Source: a virus
IMG/VR virus record: IMGVR_UViG_3300015371_000034
Location: 1-61,968 of that record
Length of the DNA: 61,968 nt
Reading direction: 5' to 3' (one strand)
Of this stretch, positions 49,803 to 55,950 are shown in pieces (position 1 is the stretch's first letter; each line of letters begins with the position of its first letter). A program made the position numbers and the translations under genes. The notes beneath the pieces were generated by a model that made no database searches, was not told the DNA's origin, and worked only from the letters and a program-made list of their open reading frames with translations.

Positions 49803-49939
49803 TAGACCTTCACCGGTTCCTTCCGGGGTTGCGCCGGGACCTTCCTGGGTTCCGGCTGGGGCTGGGGACGGTCCTTGTCCGGGACCGGATTGACGATCGG
49901 TTCGATGACTTGCTTCTCATGCTCTTTCCCTATCTCCAT
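49802..49939 (-). CDS. Small Pro/Lys-rich protein (45 aa)
   Basis: ATG 49939 to TAA 49802 (TAATG with the next gene). The sequence MEIGKEHEKQVIEPIVNPVP then DRPQPQPEPRKVPAQPRKEP is disordered. It may be a linker-like or interaction peptide. Coding is supported by the overlap with both neighbours only. Confidence 0.45.
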   Translation of the reverse strand: MEIGKEHEKQVIEPIVNPVPDKDRPQPQPEPRKVPAQPRKEPVKV

Positions 49940-50373
49940 CAGTGTTTCCTTTCGAGGTTGTAGAGTTGGAATGGTACGTCGTATGCCTCGGCCAGAGCTT
50001 TGGCGATTCTCCAGCGCGAGTACGGGATCAGGAGCTTGCGTGGATAGGCGTACTGCGCTCGCCAGCCGGTATCGGCCGGGATGATCCCGCCCCACAGATT
50101 CACCTGCCCGGCGATCGTCACACCGTCGGACGAGAACAGGCCGTTACCCTTCTCCTTTGTGTAGCCCATATCGAACAGGCGATTGAACGTAGCGGCTGCG
50201 TAGGTGCCGCAGGCGCAATGTGGATCCGGTATTTCATGATCCTTTTGGCAGAACGCTTCAAAACGCATGTGCGGCTGCCACAGCGTAGTGTGGACGACCG
50301 AGTACAGGCGGTTCTTTTTGACTTCCCAAACCCTGTACCCGATCGCCGGTTCGATTGCGTCAGGAACTCTCAT
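49939..50373 (-). CDS. Conserved Cys/His protein of actinobacterial type (144 aa)
   Basis: The pattern YRVWEVKKNRLYSVVHTTLW, then HEIPDPHCACGTYAA, then GVTIAGQVNLWGGIIPADTG is one I recognise from many actinobacterial genomes and phages, always without assigned function. The Cys/His cluster may bind zinc. It supports an actinobacterial host. Confidence 0.68.
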   Translation of the reverse strand: MRVPDAIEPAIGYRVWEVKKNRLYSVVHTTLWQPHMRFEAFCQKDHEIPDPHCACGTYAAATFNRLFDMGYTKEKGNGLFSSDGVTIAGQVNLWGGIIPADTGWRAQYAYPRKLLIPYSRWRIAKALAEAYDVPFQLYNLERKH

Positions 50374-51355
50374 CGAGCGTTGCGATCAGCTCGGGCGGCA
50401 GCTTCCACCACCACTCGTTTCCGCGCTTGATCGACTCCACCTCCGCTTCCGCCTTGGCTCCCTCCAAGGTCCGTTTTGTGATCTTGTAGTGCTTGGCGTC
50501 CTCGATGATCTCGGTTGCGCGCCGCTCGTGTTTCGGCGCTGCGCCAAGGTACTCGATCAGGAACTCGACGGCCGCCTCACGCTTCGTCGGCGGACGCCCC
50601 ATCTTGCCACCCTTGTTGGCCTTGGCAAGCATCAGCATCGGATCGTAGCCTTCCTCCACTTCTCCTGTGTAGGTGAGGAGCGGTTGCGGCCGTTCGATCT
50701 CAGGCACGTCGGCCTCGTCCATCTCGAACTCCAGCGGCAACGGGTCATCGCGCAACTGCGACTTGACGTTGCACATGAGGATGCGATCCTTGTCCTCGGG
50801 ATCGCGCCCCACGATGTAGATCATGCGACCGGCTGCTACCAGACCGGAGCCCGAGCCGCCGATCGCGTTTAGTGGATGGCTGTTCTTGGCGACGTTCTTG
50901 ATTACGTGATCGACGAACACGATCGCGCAACCCGTTTCCTGCGCCAGCTTCTTCGCTGGCCTCGTGGCCTTGCGGATGCTGTCGCTCGACCGCTTGACGC
51001 CTTCGCTGAGATGCTCGTTGACGGGGTCGCAGAGCAGCAGCTTGACGTTGTACTTATCGATCATGCGGCGCATGCGCCCGATATCCTCCGGGAACAACGG
51101 GTCAGCGTCGTAGATGATGCGCTTCTTGTTAGCGCCGACCGCTGTGAGCCGTGGCCCGAGCATCGTGCTGTCGATTTCCTCCGTTTGGGAGAGAATCACG
51201 GTGCCACGCTTGCTGACGTCGCAGGCGATCCGCACGCCCAGGAGGCTCTTGCCACCGCCCGGCCGTCCCGCGATCACATGCACGGTGCCCTCAAAGATGC
51301 GGTCCATCCACAAGGGCTTAATGTTCTTGTTTACGATCGTGCTGGCTCTAGCCAA
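50360..51355 (-). CDS. RepA/AAA_25-like RecA-fold helicase ATPase (331 aa)
   Basis: TTG 51355 follows the GGGGAGG element. Walker A is IAGRPGGGKSLLGVRIA (residues about 29-45), and VKLLLCDPVNEH and CAIVFVDHVIKN are the B and neighbouring strands. A C-terminal part with RREAAVEF-like helix and KITKRTLEGAKAEAEVESIK resembles a winged helix. This class unwinds DNA or loads at origins. A second RepA-type domain is encoded at 55951-57807. Confidence 0.75.
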   Translation of the reverse strand: MARASTIVNKNIKPLWMDRIFEGTVHVIAGRPGGGKSLLGVRIACDVSKRGTVILSQTEEIDSTMLGPRLTAVGANKKRIIYDADPLFPEDIGRMRRMIDKYNVKLLLCDPVNEHLSEGVKRSSDSIRKATRPAKKLAQETGCAIVFVDHVIKNVAKNSHPLNAIGGSGSGLVAAGRMIYIVGRDPEDKDRILMCNVKSQLRDDPLPLEFEMDEADVPEIERPQPLLTYTGEVEEGYDPMLMLAKANKGGKMGRPPTKREAAVEFLIEYLGAAPKHERRATEIIEDAKHYKITKRTLEGAKAEAEVESIKRGNEWWWKLPPELIATLDESS

Positions 51356-51380
51356 CTTTCCTCCCCGTTCGTGTTTTCAT

Positions 51381-51569
51381 TTATTCCTTTGGTCTTGTGG
51401 GATAGAACGCCGCAATCGGATCAATTCTGATGTAGATACCGCTTCTGGTTTCTTGTCCGCAGTCTACGCAACGTTCAAGATCACGCTTAACTAGCCGTGC
51501 TGGTTCGCGGTCCCCTTGGCGATCCTTCCAGCACTCATCGCAACAAGGTTGCGTCCAACTATACCTCAA
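51381..51569 (-). CDS. Small zinc-binding protein (62 aa)
   Basis: TTG 51569 overlaps the stop of the upstream gene (TTGA). The product has CCDECWKDRQGD and RCVDCGQETRSG, two CxxC pairs that should hold one zinc. No further domain is visible. Confidence 0.55.
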   Translation of the reverse strand: MRYSWTQPCCDECWKDRQGDREPARLVKRDLERCVDCGQETRSGIYIRIDPIAAFYPTRPKE

Positions 51570-51766
51570 GGTCCTATCACCTCGATGTTCGCCGCGCCGT
51601 ACTCCTGGCAACGCTCGCATGTGGCGATGTGACGCTTTGCGAGGTCCTCAGCGATCTCATCGGCGCAGCCGCATTCCTGCGTCATCGGGTCGTCCCAGAA
51701 TGTAGCGTTCGGGTTGTCCGGGCACTCTGGGTCGAGCGGTGTGTGCCATTCGACGTACCTGCTCAT
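51566..51766 (-). CDS. Small Cys-rich protein (66 aa)
   Basis: ATG 51766 after AGGAGGAAACCGC gives MSRYVEWHTPLDPECPDNPN, then CGCADEIAEDLAKRHIATCE with CERCQ. Several Cys/His suggest a metal site. An open frame continues upstream but lacks a ribosome site. Confidence 0.6.
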   Translation of the reverse strand: MSRYVEWHTPLDPECPDNPNATFWDDPMTQECGCADEIAEDLAKRHIATCERCQEYGAANIEVIGP

Positions 51767-52017
51767 GCGGTTTCCTCCTGGGTTAGATTGTCGAGTGCGT
51801 CCAGTGCCTCGTCGCGCAAGCTGAAGCAGGACGGAAGCGGCTGCGGCTGGTCCTCGCCCATCTTGATGAGGAAGAGCGGCTCCCAGACCTCGGCCGCGCT
51901 CGGGTTGCGGTCCTGCCGACAGACGACTGCGACCAAAGGCGCGTCCATGTTGAGGACGGCGGCGTACGTCATAGACCCGGTGCTCATCTCCGGGATCATA
52001 AGCGCGGCGAACGACAT
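51763..52017 (-). CDS. Hypothetical protein (84 aa)
   Basis: ATG 52017 overlaps the TAA of the gene before it (TAATG) and has AGGAG upstream; ATG 52044 is possible. The product (MSFAALMIPEMSTGSMTYAA ... PLVAVVCRQDRNPSAAEVWE) is alpha/beta with no known family. Confidence 0.58.
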   Translation of the reverse strand: MSFAALMIPEMSTGSMTYAAVLNMDAPLVAVVCRQDRNPSAAEVWEPLFLIKMGEDQPQPLPSCFSLRDEALDALDNLTQEETA

Positions 52018-52241
52018 TAGCGCCTGCTCCTGTTCTTGTTCCATTCGTCAATTGCCCTGATAGCCTGCCCGGCGTCGTCATGCGTGCTCAGGCGCATGCG
52101 CCGGATTGTCCGGCCGTTGACCGAGATGTAAGCTGCCCACTCGTACTCACCGCTCGGCGCGATCTGGCCGATCCGTTCCTGCGTGACGTAGTCGAGAACG
52201 TTGAAAACGTCCCCGTGGCTGTGACTTACGGTAGTAGCCAT
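52017..52241 (-). CDS. Hypothetical protein (74 aa)
   Basis: The sequence SHSHGDVFNVLDYVTQERIG ... EWAAYISVNGRTIRRMRLST ... QAIRAIDEWNKNRSRR looks like a small alpha/beta domain seen as unnamed proteins in other actinophages. Start and stop overlap both neighbours. Confidence 0.6.
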   Translation of the reverse strand: MATTVSHSHGDVFNVLDYVTQERIGQIAPSGEYEWAAYISVNGRTIRRMRLSTHDDAGQAIRAIDEWNKNRSRR

Positions 52242-52402
52242 TAGCTCTCCTTGCTAATCAGCATGTCAGTAACCCAGGGCAGCGCGAGCACAGCGCGCTC
52301 GATCCGCTCCTGGAGGATAGCCGCGAGTGCCGTTTCACCCGCGTCCTGCGACAGACCGTCGTTCTTGATACCGACGGCGACGTGGAAGACGATATCTTCC
52401 AT
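52241..52402 (-). CDS. Small hypothetical protein (53 aa)
   Basis: ATG 52402 follows AAGGAGCAAC. The product, MEDIVFHVAVGIKNDGLSQD then ILQERIERAVLALPWV, is mostly helical. It is the first protein gene downstream of the large RNA, 27 bases after its tRNA-like end. It may therefore share that transcript. Confidence 0.6.
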   Translation of the reverse strand: MEDIVFHVAVGIKNDGLSQDAGETALAAILQERIERAVLALPWVTDMLISKES

Positions 52403-52429
52403 TGTTGCTCCTTGTTTGTGTGTGATATA

Positions 52430-52510
52430 GCGCGGGACGGGGATCGAACCCGTCAGAAAGCCGGGCCGAGAGCAGAGATCAAAAAACCTCCCCGCTCTCA
52501 GCCCCCACGC
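52430..52510 (-). other. tRNA-like structure at the 3' end of the large RNA
   Basis: Minus strand: GCGTGGG (52504-52510) pairs with CCCGCGC (52430-52436) as a 7-bp acceptor-type stem with one G-U. Directly next to the 3' strand is a T-arm with 5-bp stem ACGGG/CCCGT and loop TTCGATC. The D and anticodon arms are replaced by one long hairpin, GGCTGAGAGC/GCTCTCGGCC (52464-52503). Thus it is not a normal tRNA but could be cut by RNase P or Z. Downstream sequence is TATATCA, with no encoded CCA at the end of the stem. Confidence 0.65.
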
Positions 52511-53099
52511 TTTCACTTCTTACTTCAATCCTTTTTGCCTTCATTGGGTCATAGCGGGCCTCATTGGCCAAGCAAGCGGCGGCTCCAATAAGCGCTGCGG
52601 CCGGGTTCAGGGTCACCGGGTAGGACTATCGCACAGTCCGCCGGATCGGCCTACTTCACGGGTTCAGCGCGGGCGCGTGCGCTCCGCTATTAACAGGCAT
52701 CCCGCGTGCCGTTCGTTCAGAAACGGCAGGGGCCTTGTTCGTCAAGGCCCGTTCGTGCGGGCGGCTTTCAGGCTACCATCGTTCCTTACTTCACTCGTCT
52801 AGTTGCTGCTAGCTTCAACTATCGTCGGAGCGCACTGTCCTTTAGCTCTCGCCTACACCTTTCACGCTCTTGCATCGCTCCAGGTTTCGGGTACTCGTTT
52901 CGGACATCCGACTTTAGCTTCCACTAGCACTCGGCTAGGGTCGGCTCATAAAGTCTGCGTCGCCTCAGCTGCGGTTCGGCTTTGCGGCTTCACCTGCCGC
53001 TCTGCGGGGGTCCGAACAGTCCCCCTAGTCCTCACCTTGCCACCGAATTGCGTCAGGGAGGTTCTTTCAGGATTCACTCGGGCGAGCCCGCGCGCTCCG
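52430..53099 (-). ncRNA. Candidate large structured non-coding RNA (~670 nt)
   Basis: This is the longest gene-free stretch within a block whose genes otherwise overlap. A good promoter (53106-53134) points into it. Minus-strand RNA can form many hairpins: GGGCCTTG/CAAGGCCC with a 5-nt loop near 52735-52755, TGCCGTT/AACGGCA near 52708-52730, GGACT/AGTCC, GCGGC/GCCGC and GGGGG/CCCCC. Open frames here look random. It ends in a tRNA-like fold. Size, phage setting and tRNA-like end recall the large phage RNAs GOLLD and ROOL, but I cannot match either family by eye. Ends are approximate. Confidence 0.7.
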
Positions 53100-53105
53100 C
53101 GACGA

Positions 53106-53134
53106 ATGCTAGCAGGTCCCGCGTCCGATTGCAA
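53106..53134 (-). promoter_or_regulatory. Promoter of the large RNA, TTGCAA-17-TAGCAT
   Basis: Minus strand: TTGCAA (53129-53134), 17 bp, TAGCAT (53106-53111), again preceded by TGC. Transcription would begin near 53099. Between it and the nuclease gene lies a GGGGAGG element (53189-53195) with a 7-codon frame; nothing else is evident in 53140-53277. Confidence 0.68.
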
Positions 53135-53277
53135 GCCTCCGCTAGCGGAATTTTCGATCACTAAAATACAGATTTCAGCCTCAAGATTCCTCCCCGATTT
53201 GTGAGATTTTTCAGTATGAGGGCAAGGAAGGCCGCCGAAAGTCGCTTGCGACTTATTGCGATCTTCTTTCAGCGCAC

Positions 53278-53748
53278 TCAATCAATATCAATAATCCAAT
53301 ACCATTTGTTCATTTTCTTTACTGAGGCAATCCCCAAATCAGCTTTTGCTCTTTCTAGTGTTCGTTTTCCAGCGATATTTTCTTTGAAAGCCCTTTCTAC
53401 TATCCCAGTAGCTCTGTATAGCTTTCCCGGCTCCATAACGTCAACAAGCCATTCGCAAGCTAGCTCATAGTATCCAATATTCGCGCCTCTTAGATCCTTT
53501 GTTCGTTTTTCATTGTATCTTATGATATTGTATATCGGTTTTTCACTCTTTATGGCAATTTTTTCAGCAGTGGCTAGCTCAGAAATTGAATCATACTGCG
53601 CAAGTTCTATGATACGAACTTTATTCCACCAATTCTTTTTTGTTTTGTGACTTGACAATCTAGCTATGACATTCAGTGTTTTCCCTATGTAAAGAAGTTC
53701 CTCGTCCTTATCATAAAGTCTATATAGAGTGAAATACATATTGTTCAT
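53278..53748 (-). CDS. GIY-YIG endonuclease (156 aa), AT-rich
   Basis: The N-terminus YFTLYRLYDKDEELLYIGKT carries the GIY-YIG core (LYR...YIG), followed by RLSSHKTKKNWWNKV with the usual Arg/His region. A helical C-terminal part is probably DNA-binding (ERAFKENIAGKRTLERAKAD). Codons are far more AT-rich than the neighbours, as for a mobile homing endonuclease recently gained. The ATG lies six bases after a TATACT box, so the mRNA is probably leaderless. Confidence 0.78.
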   Translation of the reverse strand: MNNMYFTLYRLYDKDEELLYIGKTLNVIARLSSHKTKKNWWNKVRIIELAQYDSISELATAEKIAIKSEKPIYNIIRYNEKRTKDLRGANIGYYELACEWLVDVMEPGKLYRATGIVERAFKENIAGKRTLERAKADLGIASVKKMNKWYWIIDID

Positions 53749-53754
53749 ATAAGT

Positions 53755-53808
53755 AGTATACCGCAAACAAATGCGGCCTTGCAAACTCAGGCTGTTCCGT
53801 GCTAGAAT
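53755..53808. promoter_or_regulatory. Divergent leaderless promoter pair sharing one palindromic -35 box
   Basis: TTGCAA at 53779-53784 is its own reverse complement. To the right it is followed by 18 bp and TAGAAT (53803-53808), six bases before GTG 53815. To the left, on the minus strand, by 18 bp and TATACT (53755-53760), six bases before ATG 53748. Both transcripts would begin at or next to the start codon. The two promoters cannot be used at once by two polymerases on the shared box. Confidence 0.72.
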
Positions 53809-53814
53809 AGCTGC

Positions 53815-54333
53815 GTGCCTAACTCGACATCAGTTGCTGTCTTCTCCATAGACCCTGGAGGGACTACAGGCTGTGCAACAGCTCTCATCGACCTGCGCCA
53901 GATCACAGTAGCGAAGGCCATGAAGCGGGCACGTCTGAAAGGCAATATCAACACCTGGGTTGAGGAAGGCAGCCACACCCGACAAGCATGGTCGATCGCC
54001 CGCAAGATCGTGGATTTTAACTTCACTGTGCACATCGAGCGGTCGCTAGTTGAGAACGCGAACTTCTATGTGGTTTGCGAGGACTTCCAGATTCGCCTCA
54101 TGGGTGCCGACCTCTCACCAGTACGCGTCATGTCAGGCGTCGAGACTCTGATCTGCGACGTGTTTAAGGATCGTTGGGAGCAGGATGGCTTCTACACCCT
54201 GCAATCGGCTTCTGAGGCTAAGGGGTTCGTCAACAACGAGATGCTCGACAGATGGGGTCTATTGAAAGGACGTACGCCACACGAACGCGATGCTCTCAGA
54301 CATATTGCCAAACGAATCGACAAACTACTGTAA
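53815..54333 (+). CDS. RuvC-like Holliday junction resolvase (172 aa)
   Basis: The start NSTSVAVFSIDPGGTTGCAT, then YVVCEDFQIR and the C-terminal PHERDALRHIAKR supply the acidic residues of an RNase H-fold resolvase (D in SIDPG, E/D in CEDF, D in RDALRH). Phage resolvases cut branched DNA before packaging. GTG 53815 is six bases after a -10 box, so the mRNA is likely leaderless. Confidence 0.75.
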   Translation: MPNSTSVAVFSIDPGGTTGCATALIDLRQITVAKAMKRARLKGNINTWVEEGSHTRQAWSIARKIVDFNFTVHIERSLVENANFYVVCEDFQIRLMGADLSPVRVMSGVETLICDVFKDRWEQDGFYTLQSASEAKGFVNNEMLDRWGLLKGRTPHERDALRHIAKRIDKLL

Positions 54334-54347
54334 GGGGGTAAGGTAGG

Positions 54348-54713
54348 ATGGCAGCTTTTCTATCAGTGCTAGCAGTGATAGTGCCGAATCACGATTTCGA
54401 GATGGAAAGACAACTTAGGCTACGCGACCATGCGGTCGCGGTGGCAGAGGCTAGGTTTGACCCGAGGCGGGCTATTGTCAGGCCGTACCGCTGGAAGCTG
54501 CTCCGTATGGCACGCTGTGAATCGACGGGACGCTGGTTCATTTCGACGGGCAATGGCTACTATGGCGGATTGCAGTTCGACCTCAGGACTTGGTGGTCGG
54601 TAGGCGGGCGCGGCTACCCGCATCAGAACTCGATCCTCGAACAGATGTACAGAGCCGTGCTCTTGATACTGAGGCGTGGCTACGCACCTTGGCCGATTTG
54701 CGGCTATGTCTGA
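54348..54713 (+). CDS. Rpf-like transglycosylase-domain protein (121 aa)
   Basis: The core LRMARCESTGRWFISTGNGY then YGGLQFDLRTWWSVGG matches the resuscitation-promoting factor fold of actinobacteria, with the catalytic Glu in CES. It would cleave peptidoglycan glycan chains. A hydrophobic start (MAAFLSVLAVIVPNHD) is too short to be a clear signal peptide. It is encoded in the early-type block with DNA genes, not with the lysis genes, so its use at entry, lysis or host wall control is open. Confidence 0.72.
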   Translation: MAAFLSVLAVIVPNHDFEMERQLRLRDHAVAVAEARFDPRRAIVRPYRWKLLRMARCESTGRWFISTGNGYYGGLQFDLRTWWSVGGRGYPHQNSILEQMYRAVLLILRRGYAPWPICGYV

Positions 54714-54951
54714 TAAGATTCCAGATGTCGCTGGGTTGCCGAATACAATTCAGGAACTTAGGGAACAGTCAAAGGCTTTGAAGAGATGTACGGCCTGCCG
54801 ACAGAAGATGGCAACTCACACTATTAGTGTCACGATCGCGCGTCTGGGTGCTGGTAGAGGATCGACTGAGTTTGCGATGCAGAAGATTCCGTGTTGCGAG
54901 CAATGTATTTCACAAGCAGCTGGTATTGTCAAGAAGGCGCTACGTGTCTGA
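54706..54951 (+). CDS. Small zinc-motif protein (81 aa)
   Basis: ATG 54706 overlaps the Rpf-like stop by eight bases. A helix (LPNTIQELREQSKALKRC) leads to CTACRQKM and later CCEQCISQA, which can bind zinc. Function unknown; small regulators of this type are common in phages. Confidence 0.6.
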   Translation: MSDKIPDVAGLPNTIQELREQSKALKRCTACRQKMATHTISVTIARLGAGRGSTEFAMQKIPCCEQCISQAAGIVKKALRV

Positions 54952-55016
54952 GAAGGCCGCAAGAATGCGGGATCGAGTTTCGGTAATCTTGCGTACACCA
55001 TCTGAAGGGATCTGTT

Positions 55017-55229
55017 ATGCCAAAGTGGCCGGTGACTATTTGGTTGTGCCCGACGTGCGGCAACTACTTTGGCGCATCGTCAGCAGGCAACCTGGACGAA
55101 GAGGTGAACAAAAACAAACGCGGCGAGGTCTGGCCCCGGTCGCGCTGCCCACAATGCGGTGGCATGCGCTGTCGCTGTGACGTTGAGCTTGAGTTGGTGC
55201 CTAAGCCTGATGAAATCGAAGCGGCGTAA
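55017..55229 (+). CDS. Zinc-ribbon protein (70 aa)
   Basis: A good site (AAGGGATCTGTT) precedes ATG 55017. The product has WLCPTCGNYFGASSAG and RSRCPQCGGMRCRCDVELEL, a classic double CPxCG ribbon with extra Cys. It may bind nucleic acid. A competing frame (54827-55180) overlaps but looks less protein-like. Confidence 0.65.
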   Translation: MPKWPVTIWLCPTCGNYFGASSAGNLDEEVNKNKRGEVWPRSRCPQCGGMRCRCDVELELVPKPDEIEAA

Positions 55230-55233
55230 CTAA

Positions 55234-55473
55234 ATGAGACATATCGAACGCATATGTCGAGAGTGCCGCACTCCTGAAGGCGACTGGCATGACAAGTACT
55301 GTACGGTCGGACGTTCTGGCCCTGGACGTGTCCGCGACGTGGACGTAGAGGTCATCGAATACGTACATCACACTCGCGCGGAAGCACTTTGGATTCTCGG
55401 TCGTATTCAGGGTGATACCAGCCCAATTGCGACAGAGTTGCGCACAAAGATGCTTGCCTTTCTTACAGAGTAA
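55234..55473 (+). CDS. Small Cys-containing hypothetical protein (79 aa)
   Basis: The N-terminus RHIERICRECRTPEGDWHDK then YC offers CxxC-H-C metal ligands, followed by an alpha/beta part (VDVEVIEYVHHTRAEALWIL). No family known. It ends just before the promoter at 55496. Confidence 0.6.
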   Translation: MRHIERICRECRTPEGDWHDKYCTVGRSGPGRVRDVDVEVIEYVHHTRAEALWILGRIQGDTSPIATELRTKMLAFLTE

Positions 55474-55495
55474 AAGTATAGGATTTGCAGGCAGC

Positions 55496-55524
55496 TTGCG
55501 CGATCGACCTGAAAGGCGTAGAAT
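55496..55524 (+). promoter_or_regulatory. Promoter, TTGCGC-17-TAGAAT
   Basis: TTGCGC (55496-55501), 17 bp, TAGAAT (55519-55524). Transcription should start near 55531, giving a leader of about 70 nt with the hairpin at 55545-55574 before GTG 55604. It would drive the zinc ribbon, the 77-aa gene and the primase-helicase. Confidence 0.7.
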
Positions 55525-55544
55525 CTAGTTCCGCGCGCAGTACC

Positions 55545-55574
55545 GGGCTGGGTCGTGTAGTGGCGGCCCAGCCC
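55545..55574 (+). terminator. Leader hairpin, possible attenuator
   Basis: GGGCTGGG (55545-55552) pairs with CCCAGCCC (55567-55574), followed by CTTTAT. Placed about 15 nt after the predicted start, it could act as an attenuator or protect the 5' end of the primase-helicase mRNA. Confidence 0.5.
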
Positions 55575-55603
55575 CTTTATCCACTACAAACGAGGTGGTC
55601 TGG

Positions 55604-55714
55604 GTGTCTGAGGGAGTAATCTGTCCGAACTGTGGCAGCTTGATGCGGCGAACAGGGACTTGCCACACATGCCCGCATTGCGGCGAGACAACGGGCTGTG
55701 GGAGGAAGAAGTAA
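55604..55714 (+). CDS. 36-residue zinc ribbon resembling a class II ribonucleotide reductase tail
   Basis: GTG 55604 opens MSEGVICPNCGSLMRRTGTC then HTCPHCGETTGCG. The CPxCG-SLxR-xGTC-xxCPxCG-CG spacing is much like the C-terminal zinc finger of class II ribonucleotide reductases, here standing alone. Alternatively it is just a tiny zinc ribbon. It runs directly into the next ATG. Confidence 0.58.
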   Translation: MSEGVICPNCGSLMRRTGTCHTCPHCGETTGCGRKK

Positions 55715-55948
55715 ATGTCTATTGAGGAGTCACCAGGTCTGACTCGTGAAGAAACTAGAAAGTTGATCCTAGCTGCGGTCCCGCGCGGCCAATGGGTGGA
55801 AGAATGGAAGATCGAGAAGGTTCTTGAATGGGCGGATAACGTTAGGAAAGATCAATTCATCCTTGAAGCTGCACTCGAAGGTTTCATTAATGTAGCTTGG
55901 TCGGATGAGCAAGGCGAGCTAGTTTTCAAGGCTACTGGGTCGGAGTAG
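55715..55948 (+). CDS. Small helical hypothetical protein (77 aa)
   Basis: It starts immediately after the zinc-ribbon stop. Residues SPGLTREETRKLILAAVPRG and EKVLEWADNVRKDQFILEAA are helical; the end VAWSDEQGELVFKATG is a beta hairpin. The shape recalls a winged helix, so it may bind DNA or the primase encoded next. Confidence 0.6.
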   Translation: MSIEESPGLTREETRKLILAAVPRGQWVEEWKIEKVLEWADNVRKDQFILEAALEGFINVAWSDEQGELVFKATGSE

Positions 55949-55950
55949 TA

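Noticed and set aside
52430-52510. Ordinary tRNA gene
   Set aside because: Acceptor stem and T-arm are good, but no D-arm or anticodon arm can be formed; the space is filled by one long hairpin.
52430-53099. tmRNA
   Set aside because: The 3' acceptor strand pairs with a partner 67 nt upstream, not with the RNA 5' end, and no tag reading frame of the usual kind follows.
52803-53204. Open frames of 70-130 residues on both strands in the RNA region
   Set aside because: They lack ribosome sites, look random in composition, overlap each other on opposite strands and ignore the promoter.
54827-55180. 117-residue frame overlapping the zinc-ribbon gene at 55017
   Set aside because: The 55017 frame has a ribosome site and a clear CPxCG ribbon; this one has neither.
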